From: Truepera sp.
GTDB taxonomy: Bacteria; Deinococcota; Deinococci; Deinococcales; Trueperaceae
Assembly (NCBI GenBank): GCA_018333895.1
Contig: JAGXSJ010000090.1
Location: 1 to 52,824 of the forward strand
DNA: 52,824 bases
Reading direction: 5' to 3'
The notes beneath the pieces were generated by a model that saw only the letters and a list, made by a program, of their open reading frames with translations, ran no database searches and was not told the origin of the DNA. A program made the translations under genes and the position numbers. Positions 8,018 to 18,825 of this stretch are shown here, piece after piece (positions within the stretch are counted from its first letter, which is position 1; the number at the start of each line of letters is the position of its first letter).

Positions 8018-10924
8018 ATGAGCCCTGACCCGAGCGAAGCGAGACGCCGTCCCGAGCAACGCGAGGGAGTGATTCTTGACCTTAAGCAGCTCGAAAACGA
8101 GCTGAAGTGGAAAGTTACCGGCGAGGTCAGGTTCGACTCGGTAGCGCGCTCGCTCTACGCTACCGACGCCAGCCCCTACCGGATCCTCCCCTTAGGCGTG
8201 GTCATCACCAAAACCGCCGAGGACGTGCGCCAGGTGCTTATGCTGGCACACCGCACCGGCCTACCCATCCTGCCGCGCGGCGGCGGCACCAGCCTAGCCG
8301 GGCAGACGGTCGGGGCGGCGATCGTCTTGGACTTCTCCAAGTATATGAACGCCGTCTTAGCGTTCGATCCCGCAGCGCGCTGGGTCAAGGTGCAGCCCGG
8401 CGTGGTCCGCGACCAGCTCAACCGCTACCTAAAACCCCACGGCTTGCAGTTCACCCCCGATGTCGCGACCACCAGCCGCGCCAACGTGGGCGGCATGGTG
8501 GCTAATAACTCGGCCGGGACGCGCTCGATCAAGTACGGCACCACCCTCGATCAGGTGCTGGCCATGACGGTGATGCTTTCGGACGGCATCATCACCGAGT
8601 TCAAGGAGCTTCATCCCGAAGCGCTGGCAACAAAGCTCCAGGCGGACGGGCTAGAGGGCGCTATCTACCGGCAAGTCCACGGTATCATCACTAGCCACGC
8701 TGACGAGATTAGGACTCGCTACCCCAAGGTGCTGCGCCGCGTCAGCGGCTACAGCCTTGATGCCCTGGTGGACCGACCCTTCAATCTAGCCAAGCTGCTC
8801 TGCGGCTCGGAGGGGACGCTGGCGGTAATTCTGGACGTTACCGTCAAGCTGATGCCCCTCCCTACCTGCCAGCTCATGGCGCTGCTCCACTTTGAGCGGC
8901 TGCACCAAGCGCTCGAGGCCGTGCAGTTCATTAACCGCCACGGCCCCAGCGCAGTCGAGATCATAGATGCTGCGCTCATCGCGCTAGGCCGCGACAACCC
9001 CCACCTGGCCCCCTTGCTCGGCTGGGTCAAGGGGAGTCCTGAGGCGGTGCTGTTAGTCGAGTTCGAAGGCCAGGACGAAGCTGAGCTTGCGGCCAAACTC
9101 GCCAGCCTGGCCGCCGACGCCGAGGTAGCGGCGCGCCGCTACCACGCCCACCTGGCCAAGGGCCGCGAGCAGGCCGACATCTGGGCCTTCCGCCAGGGCG
9201 GCTGGGCGATCTACGAGACCATGCCCGGCGACGCCAAGCCGGTGCCGCTGATCGAAGACGCTGCGGTGCCCGTCGATAAACTCCCCTATTACATCCCCGA
9301 GGTGCAGGCGGTCTGCGCCAAATACGGTGTCGCGACCGTCATGTGCTGCCATGCCAGCGTCGGGCTGCTGCATATCCATCCCGTGCTCAACCTAAAAAGC
9401 GCCGCCGGGGTCGAAGCGTTTGCGCGCATCAGCGAAGAGGTCTTTGCGCTGGTAGTCAAGTACGGCGGCTCCTGGAGCGGCGAGCACGGCGACGGCTTGA
9501 TCCGCTCGTACAAGAACCGCGAGCTTTTTGGCGACACCCTCTATCAGGCCTTCCGCACCATCAAGCGCACCTTCGATCCGCAGAATCTGCTCAACCCCGG
9601 CAAGATCGTCGATGCCGGAGCGATCACCGACAACCTCCGCTACGGCCCCAGCTACCAACTGCCACAGGTTAACACCCATCTCCACTTCGAAGACGGTTTG
9701 GGCCACGCCATCGAGCTCTGCACCGGCGTGGGCCACTGCCGCAAGACCGGCACCGGCACCATGTGCCCCAGCTACATGGCCACCCGCGACGAGGATCACT
9801 CCACCCGGGGCCGTGCCAACGCCCTGCGCGAGGCGCTAACGGGCAACCTCCCCGGTGGGCTGAGTAGCCACGAGCTGTACCAAGTGATGGACCTCTGCCT
9901 GGCTTGCAAGGCCTGCAAAGCCGAGTGCCCGAGCCGGGTGGACATGGCCAAGCTCAAGTACGAGTTCCTGGCGCAGTACTATCAGCAGCACGGCGCACCG
10001 CTAGCGGCTTTAGCTTTTGGCAACGTGGCCCGCGTGGCGCCGCTGGGGAGGCTCCTAGCTCCGCTGGTTAACGCGCTCTTGCCATTAAAACCGGTGCGCT
10101 GGGCGCTGGAGAGAACCCTCGGCATCGATCAGCGCCGGACTCTCCCCCGTTACGCTGATGCTTCGTTCGAACAGCTCTTCCGCTCTCGCTCGGCCCGCCC
10201 CAACCCGGGAGGTCCGATCATAGCCCTATTCGCCGACACCTGGACCATGTTCCACGAACCCCAGGTGGGTATGGCCGCTATCCGCGTGCTAGAGGCGCTT
10301 AACTATCAGGTCGAGCTGATCCCTTACCGCTGCTGTGGCCGCCCGCAGCTCTCCAAGGGGCTGCTGCGCGAGGCCAAACAGCTGGCCCAGCAGAACGTAA
10401 CGGCCCTCAGTGGCTACCTTAAGCGCGGCGTGCCGGTAGTGGGGCTCGAGCCCTCTTGTATTACTGCCTTGCAGGACGACTACCGCGACCTAATCCCCGG
10501 CGAGGTGACTACGGCGGTAGCCCAGCACGTCACGCTGATCGACCAGTTCCTGGCCAAGGCCTGGACCGGCGGGGTTATTAAGCCCGAGCGGGTCTTCCGC
10601 CGAGATAACGCACCAGTCATGCTCCACGGCCACTGCCAGCAGCGTGCGGTGATCGGCACCGCCGCGAGCCGGGCGGTGCTCGGTTGGGTCTCGAGCGCCG
10701 TAGGAGAGGTCGATTCAGGCTGCTGCGGCCTAGCCGGGAGCTTCGGCTACGACCATCACCAGCTGTCGCTGCAGATCGGCGAGCAGCGCCTCTTCCCCGC
10801 CGTGCGCCAGCACCAGGGAGCGGTGGTCGCCTCCGGCTTTAGCTGCCGACATCAGATTAAAGACGGCACCAACCGGCCTGCCAAGCACTTGGTCGAAGTG
10901 CTGGCCGAGGGGTTGGTTAACTAA
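8018..10924 (+). CDS. FAD-binding oxidase fused to (Fe-S)-binding module (GlcD/GlcF or D-lactate dehydrogenase type)
   Basis: ILPRGGGTSLAGQTVG FAD-binding motif; CxxCxxCxxxCP-type Fe-S cluster (CLACKACKAECPSRVD); C-terminal CCG motifs. Confidence 0.88.
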   Translation: MSPDPSEARRRPEQREGVILDLKQLENELKWKVTGEVRFDSVARSLYATDASPYRILPLGVVITKTAEDVRQVLMLAHRTGLPILPRGGGTSLAGQTVGAAIVLDFSKYMNAVLAFDPAARWVKVQPGVVRDQLNRYLKPHGLQFTPDVATTSRANVGGMVANNSAGTRSIKYGTTLDQVLAMTVMLSDGIITEFKELHPEALATKLQADGLEGAIYRQVHGIITSHADEIRTRYPKVLRRVSGYSLDALVDRPFNLAKLLCGSEGTLAVILDVTVKLMPLPTCQLMALLHFERLHQALEAVQFINRHGPSAVEIIDAALIALGRDNPHLAPLLGWVKGSPEAVLLVEFEGQDEAELAAKLASLAADAEVAARRYHAHLAKGREQADIWAFRQGGWAIYETMPGDAKPVPLIEDAAVPVDKLPYYIPEVQAVCAKYGVATVMCCHASVGLLHIHPVLNLKSAAGVEAFARISEEVFALVVKYGGSWSGEHGDGLIRSYKNRELFGDTLYQAFRTIKRTFDPQNLLNPGKIVDAGAITDNLRYGPSYQLPQVNTHLHFEDGLGHAIELCTGVGHCRKTGTGTMCPSYMATRDEDHSTRGRANALREALTGNLPGGLSSHELYQVMDLCLACKACKAECPSRVDMAKLKYEFLAQYYQQHGAPLAALAFGNVARVAPLGRLLAPLVNALLPLKPVRWALERTLGIDQRRTLPRYADASFEQLFRSRSARPNPGGPIIALFADTWTMFHEPQVGMAAIRVLEALNYQVELIPYRCCGRPQLSKGLLREAKQLAQQNVTALSGYLKRGVPVVGLEPSCITALQDDYRDLIPGEVTTAVAQHVTLIDQFLAKAWTGGVIKPERVFRRDNAPVMLHGHCQQRAVIGTAASRAVLGWVSSAVGEVDSGCCGLAGSFGYDHHQLSLQIGEQRLFPAVRQHQGAVVASGFSCRHQIKDGTNRPAKHLVEVLAEGLVN

Positions 10925-11160
10925 CTAAGACACCCCACGCTGTCACGCTCAAGCTGTGAACGTTTGCACACCGCTTTAAGGCACCGTTTGCTATGCTAGC
11001 AGGGTAACCTAAGCTAGGGGGTGCACTTTGCACGCCGCTAACTACCTACAACCGAGAGAAGTTCCATCCGCACTAATCGCCGGTAGTAGAAAGTGATGCC
11101 GCCCGATAGACCCGTAGCTCACACACCGCGCCGACCACTCTGGCACGTGGCCGCCTAGCC

Positions 11161-11925
11161 ATGCGGATCAGCGTCCAGCTCACCCCTCATGCGCCGATGG
11201 TGCTCGCCATCCACTACGGCGCAACGCTGCAAGGCTTTATCTATCATCAGCTCGATGCCACCCTCGCCGACTGGCTCCACGGCGACGCCTACGCCCTCGC
11301 CAAGCGCACCTACAAGATGTTCACCTTCTCGCGCCTCACGGCGGTAAATGGAAGCCGCTATATCCTAAGCCAGGGGCAGATCACCTTCACCGGCTCGTTC
11401 AGCTTCACCCTCGCCAGCGTCAACAGTGAGGTGCTCCGCTCACTTGCCGAGCGGCTGTTGAAAGCTCCAACCGTCTACCTCGGCCATAACCCTTGCAGTG
11501 TGCGTGGCATCGAAGTTCTGAAAAAGCCCGAGATCGACTTTGGTCAGCCCATCCGCGTCAGGGCGCTTTCGCCCATCACCGCCTACCAGACGCTGCACGA
11601 TGCCGAAGGCCGCAAGAAGGCCTACTTCTATAGCCCTTTCGAGCGCGACTGGCACCGGCTCTTGCGCGATAACTTGGCCCGTAAGGCCAAAGCCCTCGGC
11701 TGGGAAGACGACGCCGCCACGGCGCTCGAAGGGGCGCAATTCAAGCCGGTGGGTGTCCAGCAGCAAGACCAAAAGATCATCACCTACAAGGGAACGGTCA
11801 TCAAGGGCTGGCTGGGAACTTACCAGATCAGCGGCGTGCCAGAGGCCTACTTTGAGCTGCTCTATGACGCTGGGCTGGGGGCGAAGAACTCTCAAGGGTT
11901 TGGGATGGTGGAGGTGGTGAGGTGA
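11161..11925 (+). CDS. cas6: CRISPR-associated endoribonuclease Cas6
   Basis: Ferredoxin-like RAMP with C-terminal glycine-rich loop (LLYDAGLGAKNSQGFGMVEVV); first gene of the I-B operon. Confidence 0.88.
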   Translation: MRISVQLTPHAPMVLAIHYGATLQGFIYHQLDATLADWLHGDAYALAKRTYKMFTFSRLTAVNGSRYILSQGQITFTGSFSFTLASVNSEVLRSLAERLLKAPTVYLGHNPCSVRGIEVLKKPEIDFGQPIRVRALSPITAYQTLHDAEGRKKAYFYSPFERDWHRLLRDNLARKAKALGWEDDAATALEGAQFKPVGVQQQDQKIITYKGTVIKGWLGTYQISGVPEAYFELLYDAGLGAKNSQGFGMVEVVR

Positions 11926-13868
11926 TTGAATCTATAAGACAACTGTCTCTCGACTTTCTCTATCACGAGTTGGGTGGAGAAGGCGATGCGGAATTATGGT
12001 ACCGAAGCGTTCGCGAGCAGGAAGCAGAACTCATATTCCCCTACCTAGTCGAAGCTGTCAGGGATTCAATGGCAAGCAACTACTACGTGCTCTACCCCGA
12101 CCCCAACGACGAGCAAGTTGCGGTGCTCGATCAACGAGAACTCAAGGATGAAGACAAATCCAAGCTACCATTCGTTCAGTCAACAGGGTCCCAGTCGCCT
12201 GCGCTTGGGCCTATCATCAAGCGTAGTTTTCAGAAGGGAAAGGGCAGCGGGCCTTCCGAAAAGATCCTCAACTCGACTCTAGTCGCTTTCGCTGAAATCG
12301 GGATGCGCGGCGAACCCTGGTCCGACTACTTTAGCTATGCACACGAGCTGCTTTCACGCCCCATTTTGCGTTATCAGGGCAAGCCGCTTGAGGGGGCACC
12401 CGCACTCCACCAAGCCGTCCGGGTAATTGACGAAACGAAGACCGCCTATCTCAGCATCCTAGACAGCGACGGCAAGCTCCCCGGCGAGCGCAACGATTAC
12501 CGCACTTACCTACAGCAAACGTTGGCGTCAGAGAAATACTCGACCAAAGCTATTCCGGCCGTCGAGGAACAGCAAGACGCCCTCACCGGTGAGATGACTA
12601 CCGTTTACCCCAATAGCCTTATCGGTGCGGGGCTGAACCTCACCAACGTCGATCGTCTGGGCGTTTTCACAGAGCTGGACGATACCAACGCTTGGAAAAA
12701 GTTTGCCCTCGGTGCGGCAAACGCCGACCTGCTTTACATCTTCAGCTTCCACATGCGAAGCGATTTCGTGGGGCGTGTAGCAGGTGAGCAGGCCTTGATC
12801 CTTCCCCATTTGACTTTTGAACAAACCAAGCGGCAGAGGTTTGTACGGGATTTCAAGTCGTACATTCAGCAGCTCAAAACTGATGCAAGAATGCAAGAAA
12901 AGCGCCTGCTCAGACACTTCAAAGATTACCCCGATGCCATAGCAAGCATCACCATCGTTTGGGCCAACTTCGGACAGAAACTCGAAAATGTCAACGGCAT
13001 CGTCACAGACGTGCTTCCCTCGCGCTTGAGCGCCATTGCAGATATCATTCAAATTGTAAGAGAGTCCACAAGCCCTGTCTTTCCAATACATCGAGTAACC
13101 GACGCTGAGCCCGATTTGGCGCTGAACAGCCTAGGTGCGCTTCTGAGACGGCCTGGGGGCAGGAAGAACAAAAAGGCTAACGAGGGTTCCCGACTCTTCG
13201 AACTGAAACGGGACATCGCAGCAAGGATTTACCACGGTAAGCCGTTGTCTACCGAACGTCTCTGGGATGAATTGCTCGTCGTTGCCAGAGAATACCTCGT
13301 CGATGCAGCGGAATCGGGGAACGCATACGGCCTGCTCAACGAAGGGGTCGGCAAAAAGGGAAACTACTTGACCCTGGCAGGTTGGGTCAAACATCTGGCT
13401 CTCTATCTCTACTTTTTCAGGCAATTGGAGGTCTATCCGAAAATGAATGACTGGCACTACACCCCCAAACGCGAAGAGTTAAAAGCGTTCTTCGAAGACG
13501 CGAAAACAACGGCAGGCCTGGACAATTCTGAAAAGGTCTATGCCTTCTTGCTCGGTGTGCTCTTCGGCAAGGTCATGGAAGTCCAGGGCGCGAGAGGCGT
13601 CAATGTCGGAGCCAACGCGCTCACCTGGCTGAAGCGTATGAACATCAGCGGTGCAGACTTGCCAGGGCTGTATATCAAAGTTAGAGAAAAACTCCTGGCC
13701 TACGACACGGAGAAAAGCCCAAGGGTCAGAGCAATTATCGAGGAACTAGGTTACCTCGGCACGGAAATCGGCAAGCCGAAACTCAACAAGATCGACGCCG
13801 GGTACTACCTGCTGCTAGGGCAATCCCTTACCAAAGCACTCATTCCGCCCAAGGAAAAGGAGGACTGA
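11922..13868 (+). CDS. cas8b: Type I-B large subunit Cas8b/Csh1-like
   Basis: 648 aa; position cas6-cas8-cas7-cas5-cas3; Csh1-like C-terminal (EKVYAFLLGVLFGKVMEVQ... YYLLLGQSL). Confidence 0.8.
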   Translation: MIESIRQLSLDFLYHELGGEGDAELWYRSVREQEAELIFPYLVEAVRDSMASNYYVLYPDPNDEQVAVLDQRELKDEDKSKLPFVQSTGSQSPALGPIIKRSFQKGKGSGPSEKILNSTLVAFAEIGMRGEPWSDYFSYAHELLSRPILRYQGKPLEGAPALHQAVRVIDETKTAYLSILDSDGKLPGERNDYRTYLQQTLASEKYSTKAIPAVEEQQDALTGEMTTVYPNSLIGAGLNLTNVDRLGVFTELDDTNAWKKFALGAANADLLYIFSFHMRSDFVGRVAGEQALILPHLTFEQTKRQRFVRDFKSYIQQLKTDARMQEKRLLRHFKDYPDAIASITIVWANFGQKLENVNGIVTDVLPSRLSAIADIIQIVRESTSPVFPIHRVTDAEPDLALNSLGALLRRPGGRKNKKANEGSRLFELKRDIAARIYHGKPLSTERLWDELLVVAREYLVDAAESGNAYGLLNEGVGKKGNYLTLAGWVKHLALYLYFFRQLEVYPKMNDWHYTPKREELKAFFEDAKTTAGLDNSEKVYAFLLGVLFGKVMEVQGARGVNVGANALTWLKRMNISGADLPGLYIKVREKLLAYDTEKSPRVRAIIEELGYLGTEIGKPKLNKIDAGYYLLLGQSLTKALIPPKEKED

Positions 13869-13871
13869 CCA

Positions 13872-14822
13872 ATGACCGACACCCTCAACGCCCGCCAAGA
13901 GTTCTTTTTCGCCTACGACATTCGCATGGGCAACCCAAACGGCGATCCGGATGAAAACCGTCCTCGCGTCTTGCCAGACAACACCTACTATGTGACGGAT
14001 GTGCGCCTCAAGCGCTTTATCCGTGATTTCTTCAAGAGCCAAGGCAAGGGCATCCTGGTCGATGACATCGAAGGACGAACGACCAACTTGACGGGTCGCG
14101 TCAGCGCATGGCTGGCAAGGCACGGCAAGAAGGAGGCGGACGGTCAGGAGCTGGTCGACATTATTCTGGATTCGTTCATCGACGCAAGGCTTTTCGGCAG
14201 CTCTCTAGCCTTCAAGAAGGAAGAAGTTAAAGGGCGCGAATGGAAACCCTTACCTAAAACGTTGACGGGTGCCGTGCAAATCGGTCATGGGGAAGTTCTT
14301 CACGACGCCCAGGAAGTTGAGATTCGGGGTACGAGCGTCTTTGCAAGTGACGAGGCGAAGGCTCAAGGAACGTTCACGGAATTCTTCGGACTTCGCTACG
14401 GGCTCATCGGCTTCAACGGCGTCGGCAACGAGCATAGTGCCAAAAAATCCCGCCTCAGCCAAGCCGATTACGACGACATGCTCCACGCTACCTGGCACGG
14501 CATTCGCTCGGCTGGGAACACACGCACCAAGACCGGACAGGTACCTCGTTTTCTCGTCAACATCAGCTACAAACCCGGACACGAATTTCAGTTTGGCAAC
14601 CTACTCGATTACGTCAAGCTCCAGGGCAAAGGCGACCCCCGAAACTGGAAAAGTCCCGAAGACTATCTGCTCGACATCAGCAAGCTCCGCGAGCGGCTCG
14701 AGCAATTCCGCCATCACATCGAGCAAATTAGCTACTGCCTGCATCCCGACGTGCAACTCTCTCCAGAGGATCGAAACTTCCTAACCGCGTGTCACAACCT
14801 GGACTACGATGGAGCCCGCTAG
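13872..14822 (+). CDS. cas7: Type I-B Cas7/Csh2
   Basis: FFFAYDIRMGNPNGDPDENRPRVLPD...TDVRLKRFIRDFF is the classic Csh2/Csd2 N-terminus. Confidence 0.92.
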   Translation: MTDTLNARQEFFFAYDIRMGNPNGDPDENRPRVLPDNTYYVTDVRLKRFIRDFFKSQGKGILVDDIEGRTTNLTGRVSAWLARHGKKEADGQELVDIILDSFIDARLFGSSLAFKKEEVKGREWKPLPKTLTGAVQIGHGEVLHDAQEVEIRGTSVFASDEAKAQGTFTEFFGLRYGLIGFNGVGNEHSAKKSRLSQADYDDMLHATWHGIRSAGNTRTKTGQVPRFLVNISYKPGHEFQFGNLLDYVKLQGKGDPRNWKSPEDYLLDISKLRERLEQFRHHIEQISYCLHPDVQLSPEDRNFLTACHNLDYDGAR

Positions 14823-15561
14823 CGCAAAACCTGTCGTCGTGTTTCGCTACTTTGGTCGCTTCGGCCATTTCCTACGCGCCGAGGCAAGTGCCAGTGCGCT
14901 CAGCTACCCTATCCCACCAAGGACGGTGCTTCTCGGCCTCATCGGCGCTGTACTAGGACTTGAAAAAGACACGCCCCAAGCGCTCCTCAAAGATGCGCTC
15001 ATTGCCGTTTCGGGCGCGCAGCCTTCCACACATTGGCACCGCGCGAAACTTCGCAAAGACCCTCCCGCACCACTGCCGCTACGCGTCAAAGCAGGGGCGA
15101 AGGGGAGCGACGCCCCGGAGAAAGCCACACTGATCAAGCAGGAGTGGCTTTTAAACCCAAACTACCAGGTGACTGCCCAGTTGCCCACACTCCATCATGA
15201 CGCACTCGTCAGACGCCTCAGAGAGGGCGCGTGGCACTACTCACCCTGTCTTGGGCTCTCGGAGATGAATGCCGAACTCGAGTTCATCGCCACGGGTACA
15301 GCAACTCCTTTGACCGGTGACCAGCAAGTAAACTGCCACAGCCTGGTCAGACAAGACCTTGTGACGGTAGAAGGCCAAAGATTTCTAGAGGACGGCCTCG
15401 AACTTCAGGTGCTTCGAATGCCACGCGATGTGACGCCAGATCGGGTTTTCAGTCACGCCAACTACCTTGTCGAAAGGCAGGGCCGGCCAATCCCAGTCAG
15501 GACCGCCCATGCGTGGCTCGTATCGCTACCGGGACGAGATTCGCATGTGATGTTTCTTTAG
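14809..15561 (+). CDS. cas5: Type I-B Cas5
   Basis: FRYFGRFGHFLRAEASASALSYPIPPRTVLLGLIGAVLGL; overlaps cas7. Confidence 0.9.
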   Translation: MEPASAKPVVVFRYFGRFGHFLRAEASASALSYPIPPRTVLLGLIGAVLGLEKDTPQALLKDALIAVSGAQPSTHWHRAKLRKDPPAPLPLRVKAGAKGSDAPEKATLIKQEWLLNPNYQVTAQLPTLHHDALVRRLREGAWHYSPCLGLSEMNAELEFIATGTATPLTGDQQVNCHSLVRQDLVTVEGQRFLEDGLELQVLRMPRDVTPDRVFSHANYLVERQGRPIPVRTAHAWLVSLPGRDSHVMFL

Positions 15562-15574
15562 GTGGTGCCGAGAC

Positions 15575-17869
15575 GTGCTTTATTCGCATCCCGACAAGCT
15601 GCTGGTCGATCACGTTCGCGAAGTTGGGGAGGCAGCGAGCATCATCCTGCAACGCCATTCCCTCCCAGACACCATTATGGAATGCGTCCGGGAGCTTGTG
15701 CGGCTCCACGATTTCGGCAAAGCAACTCGGTTTTTTCAGGAATATATCAGGTTCAAGCCGGAACCAAGGCGTTGGCCTGGCCGTCCGGAGCTGAAAGCCC
15801 ATACCGCGCTCGGCGCCTTAGCCTGCGCCATAGTCAAGCGGACCCACTCTCTGAGCGACGAGTGGCTGATCCAAGTCGGAAGCAGCGTGATGGGTCATCA
15901 CACACACTTGCCGACGCGAAACGACATCGACAACAGATTCATGAGCGATACACATTCGTCGGCGCTCATCCAGCAGCTCACCGACCTTCCCCTGACGGCA
16001 CTCATCGAGCTGACCGGATTTCCACTCCACCCCGAAGATTTTAGAGCTGACGAAGAGACTATCTTCGCTACTACTGACGCCTACCGAGACGCCTTCGATA
16101 CCTTAGACAAGCAGCCCATCGCGGAGGCTGCCCGCCTGCACCTTGCCACGCAGCTCGTTTTCAGTGTGCTGCTCGAGGCCGACAAGGCTTTCCTGGCTCT
16201 ATCGGAAGAAGCACGGTACGCTTACGCTTACAGGGCGGCAAAACGCATTGCACCTTCGGTCGTAGACGGTTACCTTGCAGAGGCCGAGGCCACTCCAATC
16301 AACGAGCTTCGTAGTCGTGCCCGTCACAACGCGCTACGGGAACTCTCCAACAACTCCAACGCCAATCTGTTTACCCTTACGCTTCCAACTGGCATGGGTA
16401 AGACGCTCACGGCGAAGTCGCTCGCTCTGCACCTTCGGGAAGAAAGCGCAAGACAAATAATCGTCGTATTGCCCTTCCTATCCATCATCGACCAAACGGC
16501 CACCGTCTACGCCGACGTGCTCGGACGACCTGGCGAAGACGTACTGATGCAAAGCCACAGCTTGAGTGCTCGTGATTACCTCGACCTCGAAGATGAGGAC
16601 GCGTCGTTCTTCCTCGACACCTGGCAAAGCGATATTGTCATTACCACGTTCGACCAGTTCTTGCTGGCACTTCTCGGTTCAAACACCAAGCATCAGATGC
16701 GCTTTCACCACTTGACAGACGCTATTGTCATTTTCGATGAAGTCCAGGCCCTGCCCAGCCACTTATGGGACATCATGCATCATGCCCTTAGAGCACTCAC
16801 CGATAAGTTCGGCACATCCGTCATCGCCATGTCCGCCACACAGCCGGGCTTCGTTCAGGGGGCGCTCGAGCTCGTAAGCGACGTGCAAGCCATCTTCAAA
16901 CGATTTGGCCGCTATCGGCTTGCGCTAAAGCACTACCAGGACGTTCCCATCGGGGAGTTTGTCGACTTGGTGCACGGAAGACACGACGACCTACGGCATA
17001 AGCGCGCCCTCATCACCTGCAACACTCGCCGAAGCGCACGCCGTCTCTACGATGAGCTTTGTGGCTGGTCAAGCGACGATTATCCTGTACATTTCCTAAG
17101 TGCCGACGTAACACCGAAAGATCGCCTTGCAGTCATCTCGAGGCTCAAAGAGAGCTACCCTAACCCCTGCCTGGTGATCTCTACCCAAGTGGTCGAGGCA
17201 GGCGTGGATATCGACATGGACCTCGTGATGCGAGATTTTGCGCCGCTCGACGCTATCATTCAGGTCGCGGGCCGCTGTAACCGGAACGACAGAAAGCCCC
17301 GCTGCGACGTGGAAGTCTACTCACTGGTCAACGACAAAGGAAAACGTTACAGCGAACTGATCTACCGAAGCGGCGGTGGTCCTGACCTAAGCCTGCAAGA
17401 AACACGTCGCGCCTTGGAGGGCTTGGAGTTCATTCCAGAGGAAGAGGTTTTAGTACTGGCTGAACGCTATTTTGCCAACATCCGCAACGCTAAGAACTTG
17501 GGCCAAGAGCACACGAGGAATTGGGCCTACTTTCGGGAACACTTGAACGTTTCGAGGCTATTACGCGGCGATCAGGATAGGCAGCATCAATTTATCGTTG
17601 CCGAAAGAGGTGATGTGGAACCAAGTCTTGAAACGACTGTCAGAGCTGTGCTCAGCATTGAGGATCGTTGGGAGAGGCGCCGTGACCTCAGGCGACTAGC
17701 GCCAAGGCTCGCCCAGGTCACTGTCAACGTTTGGGAGCAACGCGGCTTCAATCCCGAAAACATTGCCTACCAGGTGGGTCCGTTCTGGTTTGTTCGGGAG
17801 GGCTTTTATGATGACAAACGTGGACTGGACATTGCCGTAGGACACGCCGACGATGCGGCAATAATATGA
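15575..17869 (+). CDS. cas3: Cas3 HD nuclease-helicase (GTG start)
   Basis: HD segment LVRLHDFGKATRFFQEYI; Walker A TLPTGMGKTLTAKS; DEVQ box IFDEVQALP; MSATQPG; QVAGRCNRND. Confidence 0.95.
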   Translation: MLYSHPDKLLVDHVREVGEAASIILQRHSLPDTIMECVRELVRLHDFGKATRFFQEYIRFKPEPRRWPGRPELKAHTALGALACAIVKRTHSLSDEWLIQVGSSVMGHHTHLPTRNDIDNRFMSDTHSSALIQQLTDLPLTALIELTGFPLHPEDFRADEETIFATTDAYRDAFDTLDKQPIAEAARLHLATQLVFSVLLEADKAFLALSEEARYAYAYRAAKRIAPSVVDGYLAEAEATPINELRSRARHNALRELSNNSNANLFTLTLPTGMGKTLTAKSLALHLREESARQIIVVLPFLSIIDQTATVYADVLGRPGEDVLMQSHSLSARDYLDLEDEDASFFLDTWQSDIVITTFDQFLLALLGSNTKHQMRFHHLTDAIVIFDEVQALPSHLWDIMHHALRALTDKFGTSVIAMSATQPGFVQGALELVSDVQAIFKRFGRYRLALKHYQDVPIGEFVDLVHGRHDDLRHKRALITCNTRRSARRLYDELCGWSSDDYPVHFLSADVTPKDRLAVISRLKESYPNPCLVISTQVVEAGVDIDMDLVMRDFAPLDAIIQVAGRCNRNDRKPRCDVEVYSLVNDKGKRYSELIYRSGGGPDLSLQETRRALEGLEFIPEEEVLVLAERYFANIRNAKNLGQEHTRNWAYFREHLNVSRLLRGDQDRQHQFIVAERGDVEPSLETTVRAVLSIEDRWERRRDLRRLAPRLAQVTVNVWEQRGFNPENIAYQVGPFWFVREGFYDDKRGLDIAVGHADDAAII

Positions 17870-18396
17870 CCGAAAAATCCCCCATTACCGGCACCCTCGT
17901 CTGGTACTACGCCATCTGCCCGCGCGAGTGCTGGCTCATGGCGCACCAGATAGAACCTGAGCGCGACTTCGATCTCTTGGCCGAAGGGCGCCTCAATACC
18001 GAAGCTCACTACGAGCGCGAGAAGAAGGAGATCGAACTCCCCGGCGGCGTCAAGGTGGACAAGGTGCGGCGCGAAGGTGGGAAGCTGATCCTCAGCGAGA
18101 TCAAAAAGTCGAGCAAGTTCTTACCGGCTGCCATGCTGCAACTGGCGTTTTACCTGTGGACGCTCGAGCAAGAAGGGGTCGAAGCCATCGGCGAGGTGCT
18201 CGTCCCCGAAGAGCACAAACGCGAAGAGGTGAGTCTCGAAGGCGAGATGCGCAGTGAGCTGATACGGGCGCTGGAGGAGATTCCAAAACTGATCGACCAG
18301 CCCAAGCCGCCGCCGGCCAAGTGGATTCGCTACTGCAACCCCTGCGCCTACGCCGAGTTCTGCTGGAGCGGTGGAACAGTAGAACAGGATAGCTAA
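17866..18396 (+). CDS. cas4: Cas4 exonuclease
   Basis: ITGTLVWYYAICPRECWLM, SEIKKSSKF, C-terminal YCNPCAYAEFCW cysteines; ATGA overlap with cas3. Confidence 0.92.
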   Translation: MTEKSPITGTLVWYYAICPRECWLMAHQIEPERDFDLLAEGRLNTEAHYEREKKEIELPGGVKVDKVRREGGKLILSEIKKSSKFLPAAMLQLAFYLWTLEQEGVEAIGEVLVPEEHKREEVSLEGEMRSELIRALEEIPKLIDQPKPPPAKWIRYCNPCAYAEFCWSGGTVEQDS

Positions 18397-18470
18397 GGAG
18401 GAACCTATGACCGAGATCAGCCACACCCAAAGCAGCGACACCGCCTACATCCGCTTGAAACCGGGCGTTT

Positions 18471-18752
18471 TTGCGACCCATGCCTAGGCCGCCCCTCGAA
18501 GAATACAACCGGCTGACAGGTCACCCGCGCATCCCCGAAAGCCCCTACACCCCTTTTGAGGTCGTGACGCGCCACATCGACGAGGGCATCAGCAAGGCCA
18601 AGGCCTGGCGGGAGTATCTCGGCCTCACCCAGCAACAGGTCGCCAAGCGGGCCGCCCTCTCCAAGCTCGAAAAGCAAAAGCGCCCTCGCCGGGCCACCCT
18701 GGAAAGGCTCGCCCAAGCCCTCGGGATCAGCGTGGAACAGCTGAGAGGATAA
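18471..18752 (+). CDS. XRE-family HTH protein (orphan antitoxin-like)
   Basis: AWREYLGLTQQQVAKRAALSKLEKQKRPRRATLERLAQALGISVEQL. Confidence 0.65.
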   Translation: MRPMPRPPLEEYNRLTGHPRIPESPYTPFEVVTRHIDEGISKAKAWREYLGLTQQQVAKRAALSKLEKQKRPRRATLERLAQALGISVEQLRG

Positions 18753-18825
18753 CCGCCCGACAGGTCGGGCGCTCGCCAGGGTTTGGTACGACCAGATTTG
18801 CTACCGAATGTAGTAACATGAGGTC

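Noticed and set aside
10925-11160. Possible promoter or second small array upstream of cas6
   Set aside because: No copy of the CRISPR repeat is present; TTGCAC and TATGCT elements are about 22 bp apart, too far for a standard sigma-70 promoter. Only an extended -10-like TGcTATGCT remains, too weak to call.
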